Shown: positions 44,615-54,537 of the stretch, piece by piece
Position numbering within the stretch: position 1 is the stretch's first letter
Layout: the number at the start of each line of letters is the position of its first letter
Source of the DNA: Pegoplata infirma
Lineage: Eukaryota; Arthropoda; Insecta; Diptera; Anthomyiidae
Assembly: GCA_963921195.1 (NCBI GenBank)
Contig: OY992537.1
Location: forward strand, 76,204,894-76,268,893
Direction: 5' to 3'
Length of the DNA: 64,000 bases
The notes under the pieces: generated by a model
What the model was told of the DNA's origin: nothing
Seen by the model: only the letters and a program-made list of their open reading frames with translations
The model's database searches: none
Translations under genes and position numbers: made by a program

Positions 44615-45107
44615 TATCACTCATACGCCACGATACATTTATTTTTGCACTTACCAAAAACTTGTTTAATTCTGTTTAGATAACAGATTTAGAGCTGATT
44701 TGTCTTATTTATAGGAATTTGACTGTTTTTTTGTGGACCAGAGACATACAGTGCCATCGCTTACTCGTTTTCTGTGTAATAAGAATGACAATTTTTTTAA
44801 ACTTTAAAATCTTTGAAATGATGAAGAAGGTTTGTAAAATTTTTGAAGTGCAGACTTTAAAATATTTTTTGGAACTTGTCTAGTTCTGATATATTTTAAA
44901 TTTTTAGTTGTAAGGCAATGTGTTTAATATCAGAGTATTCTTAAAAATTAACATCGACTGTGATTATGGTTGCCTGTTGCGGCATCCCAGAATTTCAACA
45001 AATCTATGGCAAAGATCACTTCTGAAATATTGTCATTTTGTTGATATTGAATGCAACCTTGATACGAAGAATCTTGAAAAACAGTCGAATTCTTATTATA
45101 AATATGA
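44615..45107. repeat. Continuation of foldback arm and central spacer
   Basis: 44,615-44,725 (ATACATTTATTTTTGCACTT, AAAAACTTGTTTAATTCTG) completes the left arm interrupted by the LINE. 44,726-45,107 is the spacer. An 81-codon frame here (44,920-45,165) runs into the adjoining MITE and is not convincing. Confidence 0.75.
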
Positions 45108-45115
45108 CAAATCAA

Positions 45116-45592
45116 TAGAGTCCGGCCGAAACCAGTTTTTCGAGGCCAAACCGAAACCGAACTAAAACCGAAACTGAAAAAAAATTAATGCCTGGCGGAA
45201 TAAAATTTTTATATATTTCTTTTTTAAAATAAATATACAGCACTTAATGTTTTTAAACCATCGGAATTGTTGTATTTATTAAAATATATATATATTTTTA
45301 AAAACTTACAAAAAAATCATATTTAAATAAACTTAAGAAAAATTGTTCATTAAATCTGTAGATTAAGAAAAAAAATTATTTGAACTGTAACAGTAACACG
45401 TTAATTGAAAAACCTTGTTAGATTTTTTTAAAATGAACTGAATCAAGTGTAATGATACTACGAAATTGAAAAATTCAGCAACTTTTTTATATATTTTTTA
45501 AAATACTAAAATTTTGCCGAATACCGAATAGAGGCCGAAACCCCATTATTCGGCCGAAGTCGCGACCGATCCGAATATTCGGTTGGGCTCTA
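45116..45592. mobile_element. hAT-like MITE with 8-bp target duplication
   Basis: 477 bp. Ends TAGAGTCCGGCCGAAACC and CGGTTGGGCTCTA are imperfect inverses. The 8-bp direct repeat CAAATCAA lies on each side (45,108-45,115 and 45,593-45,600). CCGAAACCGAA and CCGAATATTCGG motifs inside. An 8-bp duplication with a TAGAG end is characteristic of hAT elements (family knowledge). No transposase. Confidence 0.85.
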
Positions 45593-45600
45593 CAAATCAA

Positions 45601-46022
45601 CTCTAAATCACTTATCTAAATAGAATTAAACAAGTTTTTGGAAAGTGCAAAAATAAATGTACTGTGGCGTATGAGTGATATGGAAAATAAAATAAGACAT
45701 TCAAACTTTAAAGCCAATTTTCTCGAAAACCAAAAATAACTGCTCTCTGAAAATTTGATATGATGTAGAGAATAAAATGAACTTTAGTTTAAAATTTAAA
45801 AAAAAAAATTAAAAATGGCGTGTTTTTTGCTACATCGCTTTTATTTTTCATTTGAAAAATTCAGACATAGTTCTGAATTTTTCCCAAAAACAAATAATGC
45901 CAATCGATAGCCCAAACAAAACACTATAAAATAGATGTGTTTCGAAAATTTCAGAATCGTTGAATTACTGTAGAAAAATTAAATATAAAGCGACATCATG
46001 AAAAAATTGCTAAATTTTACCA
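45601..46022. repeat. Right arm of the foldback element, uninterrupted
   Basis: Inverse of 39,080-39,435 plus 44,615-44,725. Across the LINE target it reads GGCGTATGAGTGATATGG without a break. Ends AATTTTACCATGT. Confidence 0.9.
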
Positions 46023-46500
46023 TGTTTGAACACGCCTATCTCGCCCATTTTTCCGAAAAACGAAAACTTTTGTTCCACGATTTGTTACTTTCATATAGGG
46101 CAATAAGCTCTCAAAGTTTGACTTTGATCCAACAACATTTTTTTTTCGTGGTACGTTTGAAATAGAAACCTTCATATATGAAAAAAAATCAAGAAATATT
46201 GCTTCATACATGTATTCATATGGAGCATTTATGATCACATATTTTTCATATGTGATCACATATGAAACATGTATGTGCATATATGAACATTTTTCACCGG
46301 GAAATTCAAAATTAAAATGCGATTTTCTCGAAAAAAAAACAACGAAAAACATTTAAATTAAAAAAAAATAAAATTTAAAAAAAAGTGGACGGATTTTTGT
46401 GATAATTTAACTTTTTAAAAAAATGGAAAATTTCAGAACGGGTTCGGAAAATTTTTAAAAAAAAAAAAATTAATCGATAGCCCTTACAAAAAACTTTTTC
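46023..46500 (-). repeat. Inverted copy of 34.1-35.3-kb repeat
   Basis: 46,023-46,170 mirrors 35,163-35,312. 46,290-46,340 (TTTTTCACCGGGAAATTC, AATGCGATTTTCTCGAAAA) and 46,470-46,490 (TCGATAGCCC) match inverted parts of 33.96-34.3 kb. So one larger repeat is present in both orientations around the LINE-bearing foldback. Confidence 0.75.
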
Positions 46501-46948
46501 ATAAAAAGAAGAGAACTTTCATGCCAATGCTAATTTTTTCTCATAAATCGAAGAATAGAATAAAACAAAGAAGAGAATTTGCTTAAAAATTGCATCGATT
46601 AGTTAGTGCCTATTTTTAGGCATATTGTTCTATATTGAGAATTTTTTGGTATATACTATATGTAAAAATGCACTGTTTATGAACGTCCTGTCTCTGCTGA
46701 TAACGATGACAAAAGAACCGGGACAACAAATATTACAAAAGTATAGTATTTTTAAACTGTTAAAAGGCATTGCCATTATATGACATTTAATTTATTAAAA
46801 AAAAAAATTAAATCAATCACATTTTTTTTATATTTATGAAGAGTGCACACAAGCAATATTAATAAATTATTGCATTGAATTTTGTGGGGGAAAAAAATAA
46901 TAACAAATGAACAAAAGAGAAAACCTTCAGAACTTTATGTGTACATTA
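46501..46948. other. AT-rich sequence, no gene
   Basis: Nothing recognised. Confidence 0.45.
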
Positions 46949-47095
46949 GTTCGGGTCGATTTTTTTTTGTCAAAAATCGTATAGCAAAAACATAATCTAC
47001 AAGAAATTCTAAGAACATTTCCCAAAGATACCATGTTTCTACAATCAAACCCTATACCGCGCCTAACGACATGAAGATTTGTCCGTCCGTCCTTT
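46949..47095 (-). repeat. Inverted fragment of the 50.2-kb repeat
   Basis: CATTAGTTCGGGTCGATTTT, AAATCGTATAGCAAAAACA, CTACAAGAAATTCTAAGAA and CCCTATACCGCGCCTAACGA are reverse complements of 50,215-50,372. It ends in TTTGTCCGTCCGTCC, i.e. the CGGAC tract. Confidence 0.82.
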
Positions 47096-47629
47096 TTTTC
47101 ATAAGCAAAACATAGAACTTGACTCTTTTTTGGTGTTTGTGTTAATTTTTGGGCTTTGGTGTGCTCTAAGGTATATAGTAAAATTTTATTGGCAACATTT
47201 TTGTAGAACAATTCATCTCCACTCTCCCCCTCTTTCGGGGTGTTTTTTGCGATTTGTTAGAATAGAGCCAAAAAATACCGTTATGAGAGGGAGTTAGAGG
47301 GTTAATATGTTCCACAAAAATATTTGCCATAATATTTTCTACAAAGTTGCTGAACATACCCTACACCTCAGATGTAAAGAAAACATAGTTTTATATATCG
47401 ATATGCTGCTAGAACATATCCAGCGGCGTTGTTTTACTAATTGACGCTGGATATAATTCGAAAAATTTTTGGGATTATGACCGGCAAGTATATTAGACAT
47501 AATCCCTGAAATGGAGAAATAAATAATTATATTGATTTGTAATGAAAACGCCACAGACGAAAAATAAGAAATTTTAACAATAAATCGCTGCTTTTATCGT
47601 TTATCCATAATAATTTTACTCCATTATTT
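47096..47629. other. Unassigned sequence, no gene
   Basis: 47,260-47,340 (GAGGGAGTTAGAGGGTTAAT, ATATTTGCCATAATATTTTC) resembles 23,370-23,450 inverted. No coding signal. Confidence 0.45.
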
Positions 47630-47659
47630 ATTTTATATTGTGCTGCAGTATATTAACAT

Positions 47660-47720
47660 GTAGCAAGAAACTCTGAAAGGATTCGCAGGGGTTGTGGGTT
47701 CGATTCCCTCCAAAGCCTTT
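47660..47720 (+). other. T-arm-like sequence (weak tRNA relic)
   Basis: GTTGTGGGTTCGATTCCCTCC has the form of a tRNA T-arm with a B box. No D-arm or acceptor stem can be completed around it. A tRNA-derived relic is possible. Confidence 0.25.
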
Positions 47721-48045
47721 GTATGTTAATTACAAAGGGAAGCTGGTACAGCGGATTTTTCTTAGTAAATAAAAGTATGTAATTGAGGATCATAATGATA
47801 TTTCGTCAAAAAAAAAACACATACTTAGATACTTTGTGGTATGAAATTCGAGAGTTGCATATCGGAGAGGAAAAGAGCTGTGTTAGATAAAAATGTTTGA
47901 TAACATATTTTGTGAGGATGTTTATTCTGGCTCGAGGTCATTATTTTCTTTACTAATTAAAACCATGATATTCTCATAGCATAATTTTCAAGAAAATTAT
48001 TTTTTTTGTTTTAAATTTATTTATGTTGGTCATTTTTGCAAGACT

Positions 48046-48093
48046 TAATCGACACGTGTTTCGGAATTTGTCAAGATTCCATTGTCAAGATTA
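48046..48093 (-). ncRNA. Hammerhead-like motif 1
   Basis: Minus-strand reading: stem I strand TAATC, core TTGACAAT, stem II GGAAT/ATTCC with 8-nt loop, GAAA, palindromic CACGTG (stem III in a dimer), TC, stem I strand GATTA. It deviates from the CUGANGA core, so it is probably inactive. Confidence 0.5.
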
Positions 48094-48587
48094 TTTAGCA
48101 AAAATAGAAACGATATACTACAAAGTAGCAAACGAGTCTAATGACAAATCGTTTGTGCACAAACTAAAACATTAATACATATTCGACTCTATCCACAATG
48201 TGAATTAGAAAGACGAAGAAATTGTACTATGTTAGTAAGTAACGATTGTCAATAACCAACAAAAATATTTAAAACATTTTACATACGATAGTCCATTGGA
48301 CTACAACAATATGTTTTTTGTTGTTGTGAATGAAATTATACCATTATTAGGGCTATTCATCACTATGGCGTGCCAACCATTATGTTCAAATTCTGATTAA
48401 TTTTTATTAATAAATAAAAATTGTTTTATTCGACCTTTAAAATATTATATTTTGTGAGGATGTTTATTCTGGCTCGAGGTCATTATTTTCTTTACTAATT
48501 AAAACCATGATATTCTCATAGCATAATTTTCAAGAAAATTATTTTTTTTGTTTTAAATTTATTTATGTTGGTCATTTTTGCAAGACT

Positions 48588-48635
48588 TAATCGACACGTG
48601 TTTCGGAATTTGTCAAGATTCCATTGTCAAGATTA
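48588..48635 (-). ncRNA. Hammerhead-like motif 2
   Basis: Identical to motif 1 by eye, 542 bp further in the second left unit. Confidence 0.5.
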
Positions 48636-48970
48636 TTTAGCAAAAATAGAAACGATATACTACAAAGTAGCAAACGAGTCTAATGACAACTCGTTTGTGC
48701 ACAAACTAAAACATTAATACATATTCGACTCTATCCACAATGTGAATTAGAAAGACGAAGAAATTGTACTATGTTAGTAAGTAACAATGTTTTAAATATT
48801 TTTGTTGGTTATTGACAATCGTTACTTACTAACATAGTACAATTTCTTCGTCTTTCTAATTCACATTGTGGATAGAGTCGAATATGTATTAATGTTTTAG
48901 TTTGTGCACAAACGATTTGTCATTAGACTCGTTTGCTACTTTGTAGTATATCGTTTCTATTTTTGCTAAA

Positions 48971-49018
48971 TAATCTTGACAATGGAATCTTGACAAATTC
49001 CGAAACACGTGTCGATTA
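48971..49018 (+). ncRNA. Hammerhead-like motif 3
   Basis: Plus-strand copy in the first inverted unit. The expected cleavage position is after GTC at 49,011-49,013, just before GATTA. Same core deviation as motif 1. Confidence 0.5.
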
Positions 49019-49513
49019 AGTCTTGCAAAAATGACCAACATAAATAAATTTAAAACAAAAAAAAATAATTTTCTTGAAAATTATGCTATGAGAATATCAT
49101 GGTTTTAATTAGTAAAGAAAATAATGACCTCGAGCCAGAATAAACATCCTCACAAAATATAATATTTTAAAGGTCGAATAAAACAATTTTTATTTATTAA
49201 TAAAAATTAATCAGAATTTGAACATAATGGTTGGCACGCCATAGTGATGAATATCCCTAATAATGGTATAATTTCATTCACAACAACAAAAAACATATTG
49301 TTGTAGTCCAATGGACTATCGTATGTAAAATGTTTTAAATATTTTTGTTGGTTATTGACAATCGTTACTTACTAACATAGTACAATTTCTTCGTCTTTCT
49401 AATTCATATTGTGGATAGAGTCGAATATGTATTAATGTTTTAGTTTGTGCACAAACGATTTGTCATTAGACTCGTTTGCTACTTTGTAGTATATCGTTTC
49501 TATTTTTGCTAAA

Positions 49514-49561
49514 TAATCTTGACAATGGAATCTTGACAAATTCCGAAACACGTGTCGATTA
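49514..49561 (+). ncRNA. Hammerhead-like motif 4
   Basis: Plus-strand copy in the second inverted unit, 543 bp after motif 3, with the same sequence. Confidence 0.5.
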
Positions 49562-49789
49562 AGTCTTGCAAAAATGACCAACATAAATAAATTTAAAACA
49601 AAAAAAATAATTTTCTTGAAAATTATGCTATGAGAATATCATGGTTTTAATTAGTAAAGAAAATAATGACCTCGAGCCAGAATAAACATCCTCACAAAAT
49701 ATAATATTTTAAAAGTCGAATAAAACAATTTTTATTTATTAATAAAAATTAATCAGAATTTGAATGTTTGATAACTTAATATTTTTTTT

Positions 49790-50373
49790 ACATCAGTATT
49801 TGATTTATTTTGAGTAAACTTTTTTTTTAATTTTTGTAAAAAAAAAAAAAATTCGAGTGAACATTTTTTTGAGTGTAATTTTATTTTTTTTGAGTGTAAT
49901 ATTTTTTTTTTTTTTAGTTTTTTTTGATTGACAAAAATAGTTTCTAAAATATTTTTTTTGGCTTACCATTTTCAAAGCGTGTTTAGCGTTTTTTTTTTTT
50001 CAACACGGGAGTTCGGGTTAAAACCCATCTGAAATTTCCCATTTTGCTAAAAACTTATGAACCACTGGACAGATTTCGCTGAAATTTAGTATTAATCTGA
50101 CCGGAAGTATAACAAATATATTCGCTACGCTTCAGCAGTTTGCCGTATATATTTTTCATTCTTCCGCTAACATTTGAAAGTTAGCGTGTTTCACACAGAC
50201 AGAAAGACAGACGGACGGACGGATTTTCATGTCGTTAGGCGCGGTATAGGGTTTGATTTTAGACCAATGGTTTCTTTGGAAAACTTTCTTAGAATTTCTT
50301 GTAGATTTTGTTTTTGCTATACGATTTTTCAGTTTTTTTCGATCCATACAAATCGACCCGCCCTAGTGTACAT
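49790..50373 (+). mobile_element. GAATACCCTCC-type repeat with a different 3' end, copy D
   Basis: Shares TTTTTTGAGTGTAATTTTA tracts, AACTTATGAACCACTGGACA and the CAGACGGACGGACGGA tract with copies A, C and F. After the tract it switches to TTTTCATGTCGTTAGGCGCG and ends AAATCGACCCGCCCTAGTGTA instead of GAGGGTATA. The alternative end recurs inverted at 46,949-47,095, so this is a real subfamily or chimera. Confidence 0.75.
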
Positions 50374-50823
50374 TGTACAAACTTTGGCAAACATAAAAGA
50401 GCAAATATAAAAACCATTCGTCTTTGTCAGCGAAAAATTTCAATAAAAAAATATGCGTGATTTTTATGTTTTCAATCATACGCATACATACATTGGAATA
50501 ATTTTTTCATCTATTTATAATAGTAGCATTTAATTCTAAGTTGATTTCTGAGAATACCTTAAAAAAATAAATTTACGGATGATGTTCGACATCTAAACTG
50601 GAATTTGGAAGGAATTTGGAAATTGTACTGTATGTTAAATTGACAAAAAAAAAAATTTAATTCTCTTTATAAGAACACACAACCTTTTACACGATCAGCA
50701 ATACAAGATGCTCTTCCAGCCAAAGAGATAAAATGAAACCAAATCAATGAAATATGAACAAATTTTAAAGTAAAGAGTTCTCGTGAAATTTTAACTTTGT
50801 AAACCATCTTAAGCCATACCTTA

Positions 50824-51082
50824 GGTTAGGTAAGCTTAGGGTGGCGATTACCACCTAGCATAGACCTCTTGGTTCATACTTTTTCGGCTAGCGGTGAAAG
50901 TTAAACACATTCGCAGCCATTGGGAATATTTTCAATATCGTAAGATTAATTCGGGCTATATCCTCCAAAGTTCCGAAACTTATGTGACCGGTCATGAATC
51001 GGTGAATCCATGCCACCGCTGGGCAGTTACATAGTGTGTGTTCCGTCGTTTCATCCATCTCTGGTAAAACGCATCGTTCGAA
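50824..51082 (-). pseudogene. LINE ORF2 C-terminus with CCHC finger, truncated
   Basis: Reading the minus strand from 51,082, 64 codons end at a TAG (50,888-50,890): FERCVLPEMDETTEHTLCNC then PAVAWIHRF, and later IARINLTILKIFPMAANVF. The C...H....C spacing matches the last half of the zinc finger at the end of I/R1/LOA-type ORF2 proteins. A short 3' UTR follows, ending in GCTTACCTAACCTAAGGT, again CCTAA-rich. Everything upstream is missing. A different family from the full-length LINE at 39.4 kb. Confidence 0.72.
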
Positions 51083-51339
51083 CCTACACCCAGAAAAGTT
51101 TTCCAGTAATTTTTTACGGTTATTAAAAAAGTTTTTAGTTAATGTTGTTTTAAATGTTTTATTGTTTGTTTTTCAAGGAAACTAAAATATTGAATGATTT
51201 ATACAGTTGTTAAAAAATAAACTACAAAATTTACAGAAAATTATTTTTATCAGTTAAATGATTTGTGATTGATTATACCGTACATTTTTACAGAAGTACG
51301 GTTTTTGTAGTGTTATTCAAAAAATAATTTTTATAATCA
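51083..51339. other. AT-rich sequence starting ACACCCAGAAAAG
   Basis: Possibly a short MITE beginning ACACCCAGAAAAGTTTTC, with a GTAC-rich dyad near 51,280-51,305. I cannot place its other end. Confidence 0.35.
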
Positions 51340-51500
51340 GACAAATTCCGAAACACATGCCGACTAAGTCTTACAAAAAGGACTAACATAAATAAATTTA
51401 AAACAGAAAAATAATGTTTCTTGAAAATTATTCAATAAGAATATCATAGTTTTAATTAGTAAAGAAAATAATGACCTCGAGCTAGATTAAACAAACTCAA
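51340..51500 (+). repeat. Diverged fragment of the 542-bp unit
   Basis: ACAAATTCCGAAACACATGC, CGACTAAGTCTTACAAAAAG and AATGACCTCGAGCTAGATTAA match the plus-strand reading of the right half at 48,990-49,150. The hammerhead-like cleavage triplet is changed (GCC for GTC). Confidence 0.75.
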
Positions 51501-51611
51501 AATTGTAAAACGATTTTAGATTTAATATGTCCTTTGGTTTCCTTGATATATTTTACGGCTTTAGTTATGTAAACTACTTATTTCAGCCGGAAATATTCTC
51601 GAGTCCAGAGG

Positions 51612-51881
51612 TTAAAAAAAATGTTTTAGTTTAGTTCCACGTTCATGAAACCAGCTCCTACTCCTCGCTTTTGTTTGGGGTCTGAAGCAAGCTTTGTACG
51701 CCTCACCATTTGAAACGACGTCAACTGTTATAAGGTCCAATAAGGCATCAATATAGCTGGCGGAAGTCTTTTTCAAAGCTCTTGTAAAAAGTACTATTTC
51801 CATCTTTCTCGTAAAAACTATTTCCATCTTTTTTGGGTTAACGTTGTGTCCAGATGTTTTCCCAAAAGATAAAAATATCAC
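51612..51881 (-). pseudogene. Rearranged LINE reverse-transcriptase fragment
   Basis: The 89-residue minus-strand frame contains GHNVNPKKMEIV and KMEIVLFTR, equivalent to GLGVNPSKTELVLFTR just after YADD in the 39.4-kb LINE. It is followed directly by a segment like the post-thumb region (IDALLDLITVDVVSNGEAYKA). The intervening part is deleted, and a 25-30-bp stretch (KMEIV) is duplicated. Clearly a broken remnant, on the strand opposite to its LINE neighbours. Confidence 0.6.
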
Positions 51882-52606
51882 AAAATGTTGACTGTGCTAC
51901 CTCTATGAGACCTTTTCAGCGCCACTTTACCACTATTATACCATACAGGGAGTCTTGGAAAAGGCGCAATTCGGGTAGGGACTACACTAAGAACTTGACT
52001 TCATAATCTGTTTGGAAAATCCAGCATTGAGCTTGGCTCAAAGATTTCCAGATCATTGCAGTATTTATCAAGCAGAAACATTGCAATAATAAAAGTGGCT
52101 GAATATTTGAGATGCAATATCTTATCTACAACCGAAGTCAAAATCTATTCTGAAAGTCAAGCCGCGGTCAAATCCCTACAGTCAATGTTTTTAAAAACAA
52201 AATCTGCTCTTAACTGTTGCACGTCAATAAATGAGATGGTCAAACAGTTAAACATGAGATCATAATGGGTTAAAGAGCACAGGGACATTCTAGGGAATTG
52301 CAAAGCCGATAAGTTTGCAAGACTGGGAAGTACTTTACAAGTTCCAACGGAATGGGAAACTTGCAAGCAAACTTAACTGCTTTGTTCTGCTACAAAGACT
52401 AATCAGAGATGGGTACATGAAGGGATCTGTAAGACTATATGACAGATCTGGCATTCTCTTGTTCAGAAGCGTACAATTGAGCTGATGTCGCTTCCTAAAG
52501 GAGAGATTTTGACAGTGGTTGCTGTAAATACCGGCCACTGCCTTATAGAAAAGTTTCGCTGAGCGGATATATGTACTATCAAATGACTTTTGCATGTCTT
52601 TCATGG
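51876..52606 (+). pseudogene. Decayed copy of the full-length LINE, RNase H part
   Basis: Starts CACAAAATGTTGACTGTGCT and aligns with ORF2 from 43,551 on. The RNase H part (TEVKIYSESQAAVKSLQSMF, ALNCCTSINEMVKQLNMR) is recognisable but carries frameshifts, several stops and S for the catalytic D of YTDS. It runs to about 52,606 (GACTTTTGCATG), inside the CCHC region, where another LINE interrupts it. It resumes at 53,605. Confidence 0.82.
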
Positions 52607-53604
52607 ATTAATTACGTTGAGCGGGATGGAACTGAAACAAAAAACCGACTATATCTCACCACAGACGAACTTTGAGAGAACCTTAGAAGTTTAAGTCATA
52701 ACAGAAAATACGATCTCACTTTTTAAAGATGAATCGAAGATGGAGATGGGTTCGGGAATATATTATGAATGCAAAGAAATCAGGACCTTATTGAGATTTT
52801 CGGACAAGTGTATTGATTTCCAATATGAAAAGCGATATAAGTCTTTGCGCCATTAATATTGTTGTGGATAGTCTTGCAGCTCTGAAGGCCTAAGAAACGA
52901 ACATTTTAAAATCAGAAATCATTAGGAACTGTATACATTCCCTTTGTTGAATCAGTCAGAACACAATCAAGCAAATCTGAGTCTCTGGACATAGTGGGGT
53001 CGCTGGAACCGATTTGGTTAATGAATGGGCGAGAAATGGATTTTAGTTGATGGGGCAATAAGTTGAACCTGATATCTAAGTTCCTTAATTGAAATTGATG
53101 AACGGAATTGTTAAGCTATCAAAGAATAAAATGAAGTAAAGGTGGATATCACTGACTACGTGCAGGATATTGTGAACCCTGTAGCCACGACAAAGAACAG
53201 AAATTCTTCTTATTTTTGGCAAACGAACGGTTAACCTATTATTAAGAGAACTGACAGCATACAGTCAGACCTCGACCTAATGTTCATGCGATATCTGACA
53301 GGGACTATTGTAGAACTTGTAGGGAAGTTAAGGAGGAGGAGTGAGTGAAGCGTTTGTTGCTTAAACTTCCTGGTCTGACGATGCACCGAATTAAGAATTT
53401 AGTCCAAGGATTTTTAGATGATATGTACTGCCCAAACGAAGACTCATTGACTTCTATAGCCGAATATCTTACGGAATCGGGCTAGATCTTTGTAGCGAAT
53501 GGGAGTAGGGATATAACAATTAACGGAATCACAATGGGCCACATCGCCTGCGGTTAAATTCGCCAAATGGCAGACGCCAATTCAACCTAAACGGCATTAA
53601 TGAG
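52607..53604 (+). pseudogene. Nested remnant of a second RNase H-bearing LINE
   Basis: A roughly 1-kb insertion in the decayed LINE. In broken frames I read SKMEMGSGIYYECKEIRT, then NIVVDSLAALKA, then VSGHSGVAGTDLVNEWARNG (an RNase H end), then DYCRTCREVKEEE...KHLLLKLPGL (CCHC-like) and FLDDMYC...IAEYLTESG before a TAG at about 53,485. The 3' UTR has GGAATCACAATGGGCCACAT and ends CAATTCAACCTAAA. Many stops and shifts; not functional. Family: I/R1-like by order of domains. Confidence 0.7.
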
Positions 53605-53800
53605 TATGAGTTTCCATTTCCCAGCCCATTCTGGTCACAGACTTGCTTCTGTGGGATCTAGGTAGCTGTTCGATGTTCGGATGTCAAAATCAGTATCTTA
53701 AAAGCTTTTGAAGAAGCTAACATTGGTTTAACTGCAGGAACTAGTAGTACTTCAGAATCAATGTGTGCTGACGTAAAACCTCAGCAGTCACTTACAACCT
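53605..53800 (+). pseudogene. Decayed LINE copy, 3' part and tail
   Basis: Aligns with 44,365-44,605: CATTTCCCAGCCCATTCTGG, TCTGTGGGATCTAGGTAGCT, then ACTGCAGGAACTAGTAG and TGTGCTGACGTAAAACCTCA. It ends CTTACAACCTAATCC. Continues the copy begun at 51,876. Confidence 0.82.
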
Positions 53801-53944
53801 AATCCTACAAATCACATAAGGGATGATTTTGCTGAATCTATGTTGTAATACTTAGAAATCTTTGCGAGATATCTAGATTTGTCTGGATCTTTATGTTGAG
53901 CAACATATTACCATCTGAAGTAGTCAAAAGCTCATTCCAACTGA

Positions 53945-54534
53945 CAAGGGAAGTCTCCTTAGTGTCACCCGCAGATCTTTATTGAATTGCTTTTATTTTG
54001 TAGATCAGAAAAAAATAAAGGGACACGTATTTTTTTTTGGCGGCCCAAATTCATATTTAGGGGGTAAAAAGGAGGGGGGAAGACAAGGCCATTTTTCAGT
54101 TTTTTTCGTTTATCACCTATATTATGCAAAGAAACCTACCAAATGAAAGGTCTTTTGAAAACTTATCTACGTGTGCTAAGAACGTGTTCAAACATGCACA
54201 ACTTTTCATCATATTGAGTAAAATACCAAAATTTTAGGACATTTTTGTTAATAAGTCGAAAAATATTAATTTCTTTGGCCCGTTGTTAACACCACGAGAT
54301 AGGTATTTTTAATACCTTTAATCTGATACCACACATGCCTATATTTATTATGTTTAAATAGGCGTAAATTGTAAAAAACAAAAAATGTCAATTTCCCCCC
54401 ATACAAATCGACCCCCCCCCCCTAAAAATGAGTTTGGGGCGCTAAAAAAAATACGTGTCGAATTAATTTTCGTTCTTAATAACATATCCAAATTTCATGA
54501 AGATCGGAGGGTGACACCAGGGAGACTTCCCTTG
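53945..54534. mobile_element. 590-bp foldback MITE (CAAGGGAAGTCTCC ends)
   Basis: CAAGGGAAGTCTCCTTAGTG mirrors CACCAGGGAGACTTCCCTTG. A second inner pair is GACACGTATTTTTTTTGGCG and its inverse, followed by GGGGGT/ACCCCCC. TGA flanks both sides (53,942-53,944 and 54,535-54,537), a possible 3-bp duplication. Non-coding. Confidence 0.8.
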
Positions 54535-54537
54535 TGA

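Larger units (their letters stand above)
47905..49762. mobile_element. Inverted tandem tetramer of a 542-bp unit
   Basis: One insertion flanked by the 13-bp direct repeat AATGTTTGATAAC (47,892-47,904 and 49,763-49,775). The left half is one full 542-bp unit (from ATATTTTGTGAGGATG) plus a partial second unit of ~338 bp. The right half, after a ~36-nt loop (48,785-48,820), is the near-exact inverse and runs 62 bp further. There are no terminal inverted repeats, so this is not a classical DNA transposon. Each unit contains a hammerhead-like motif. Pseudo-LTR-like tandem units with inverted partial copies and variable target duplications are known from Penelope-like elements and retrozymes. No protein is encoded. 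A diverged single fragment lies at 51.34 kb. Confidence 0.78.

Noticed and set aside
47660..47720. tRNA gene
   Set aside because: Only a T-arm-like stretch is present. No acceptor stem, D-arm or anticodon arm can be built.
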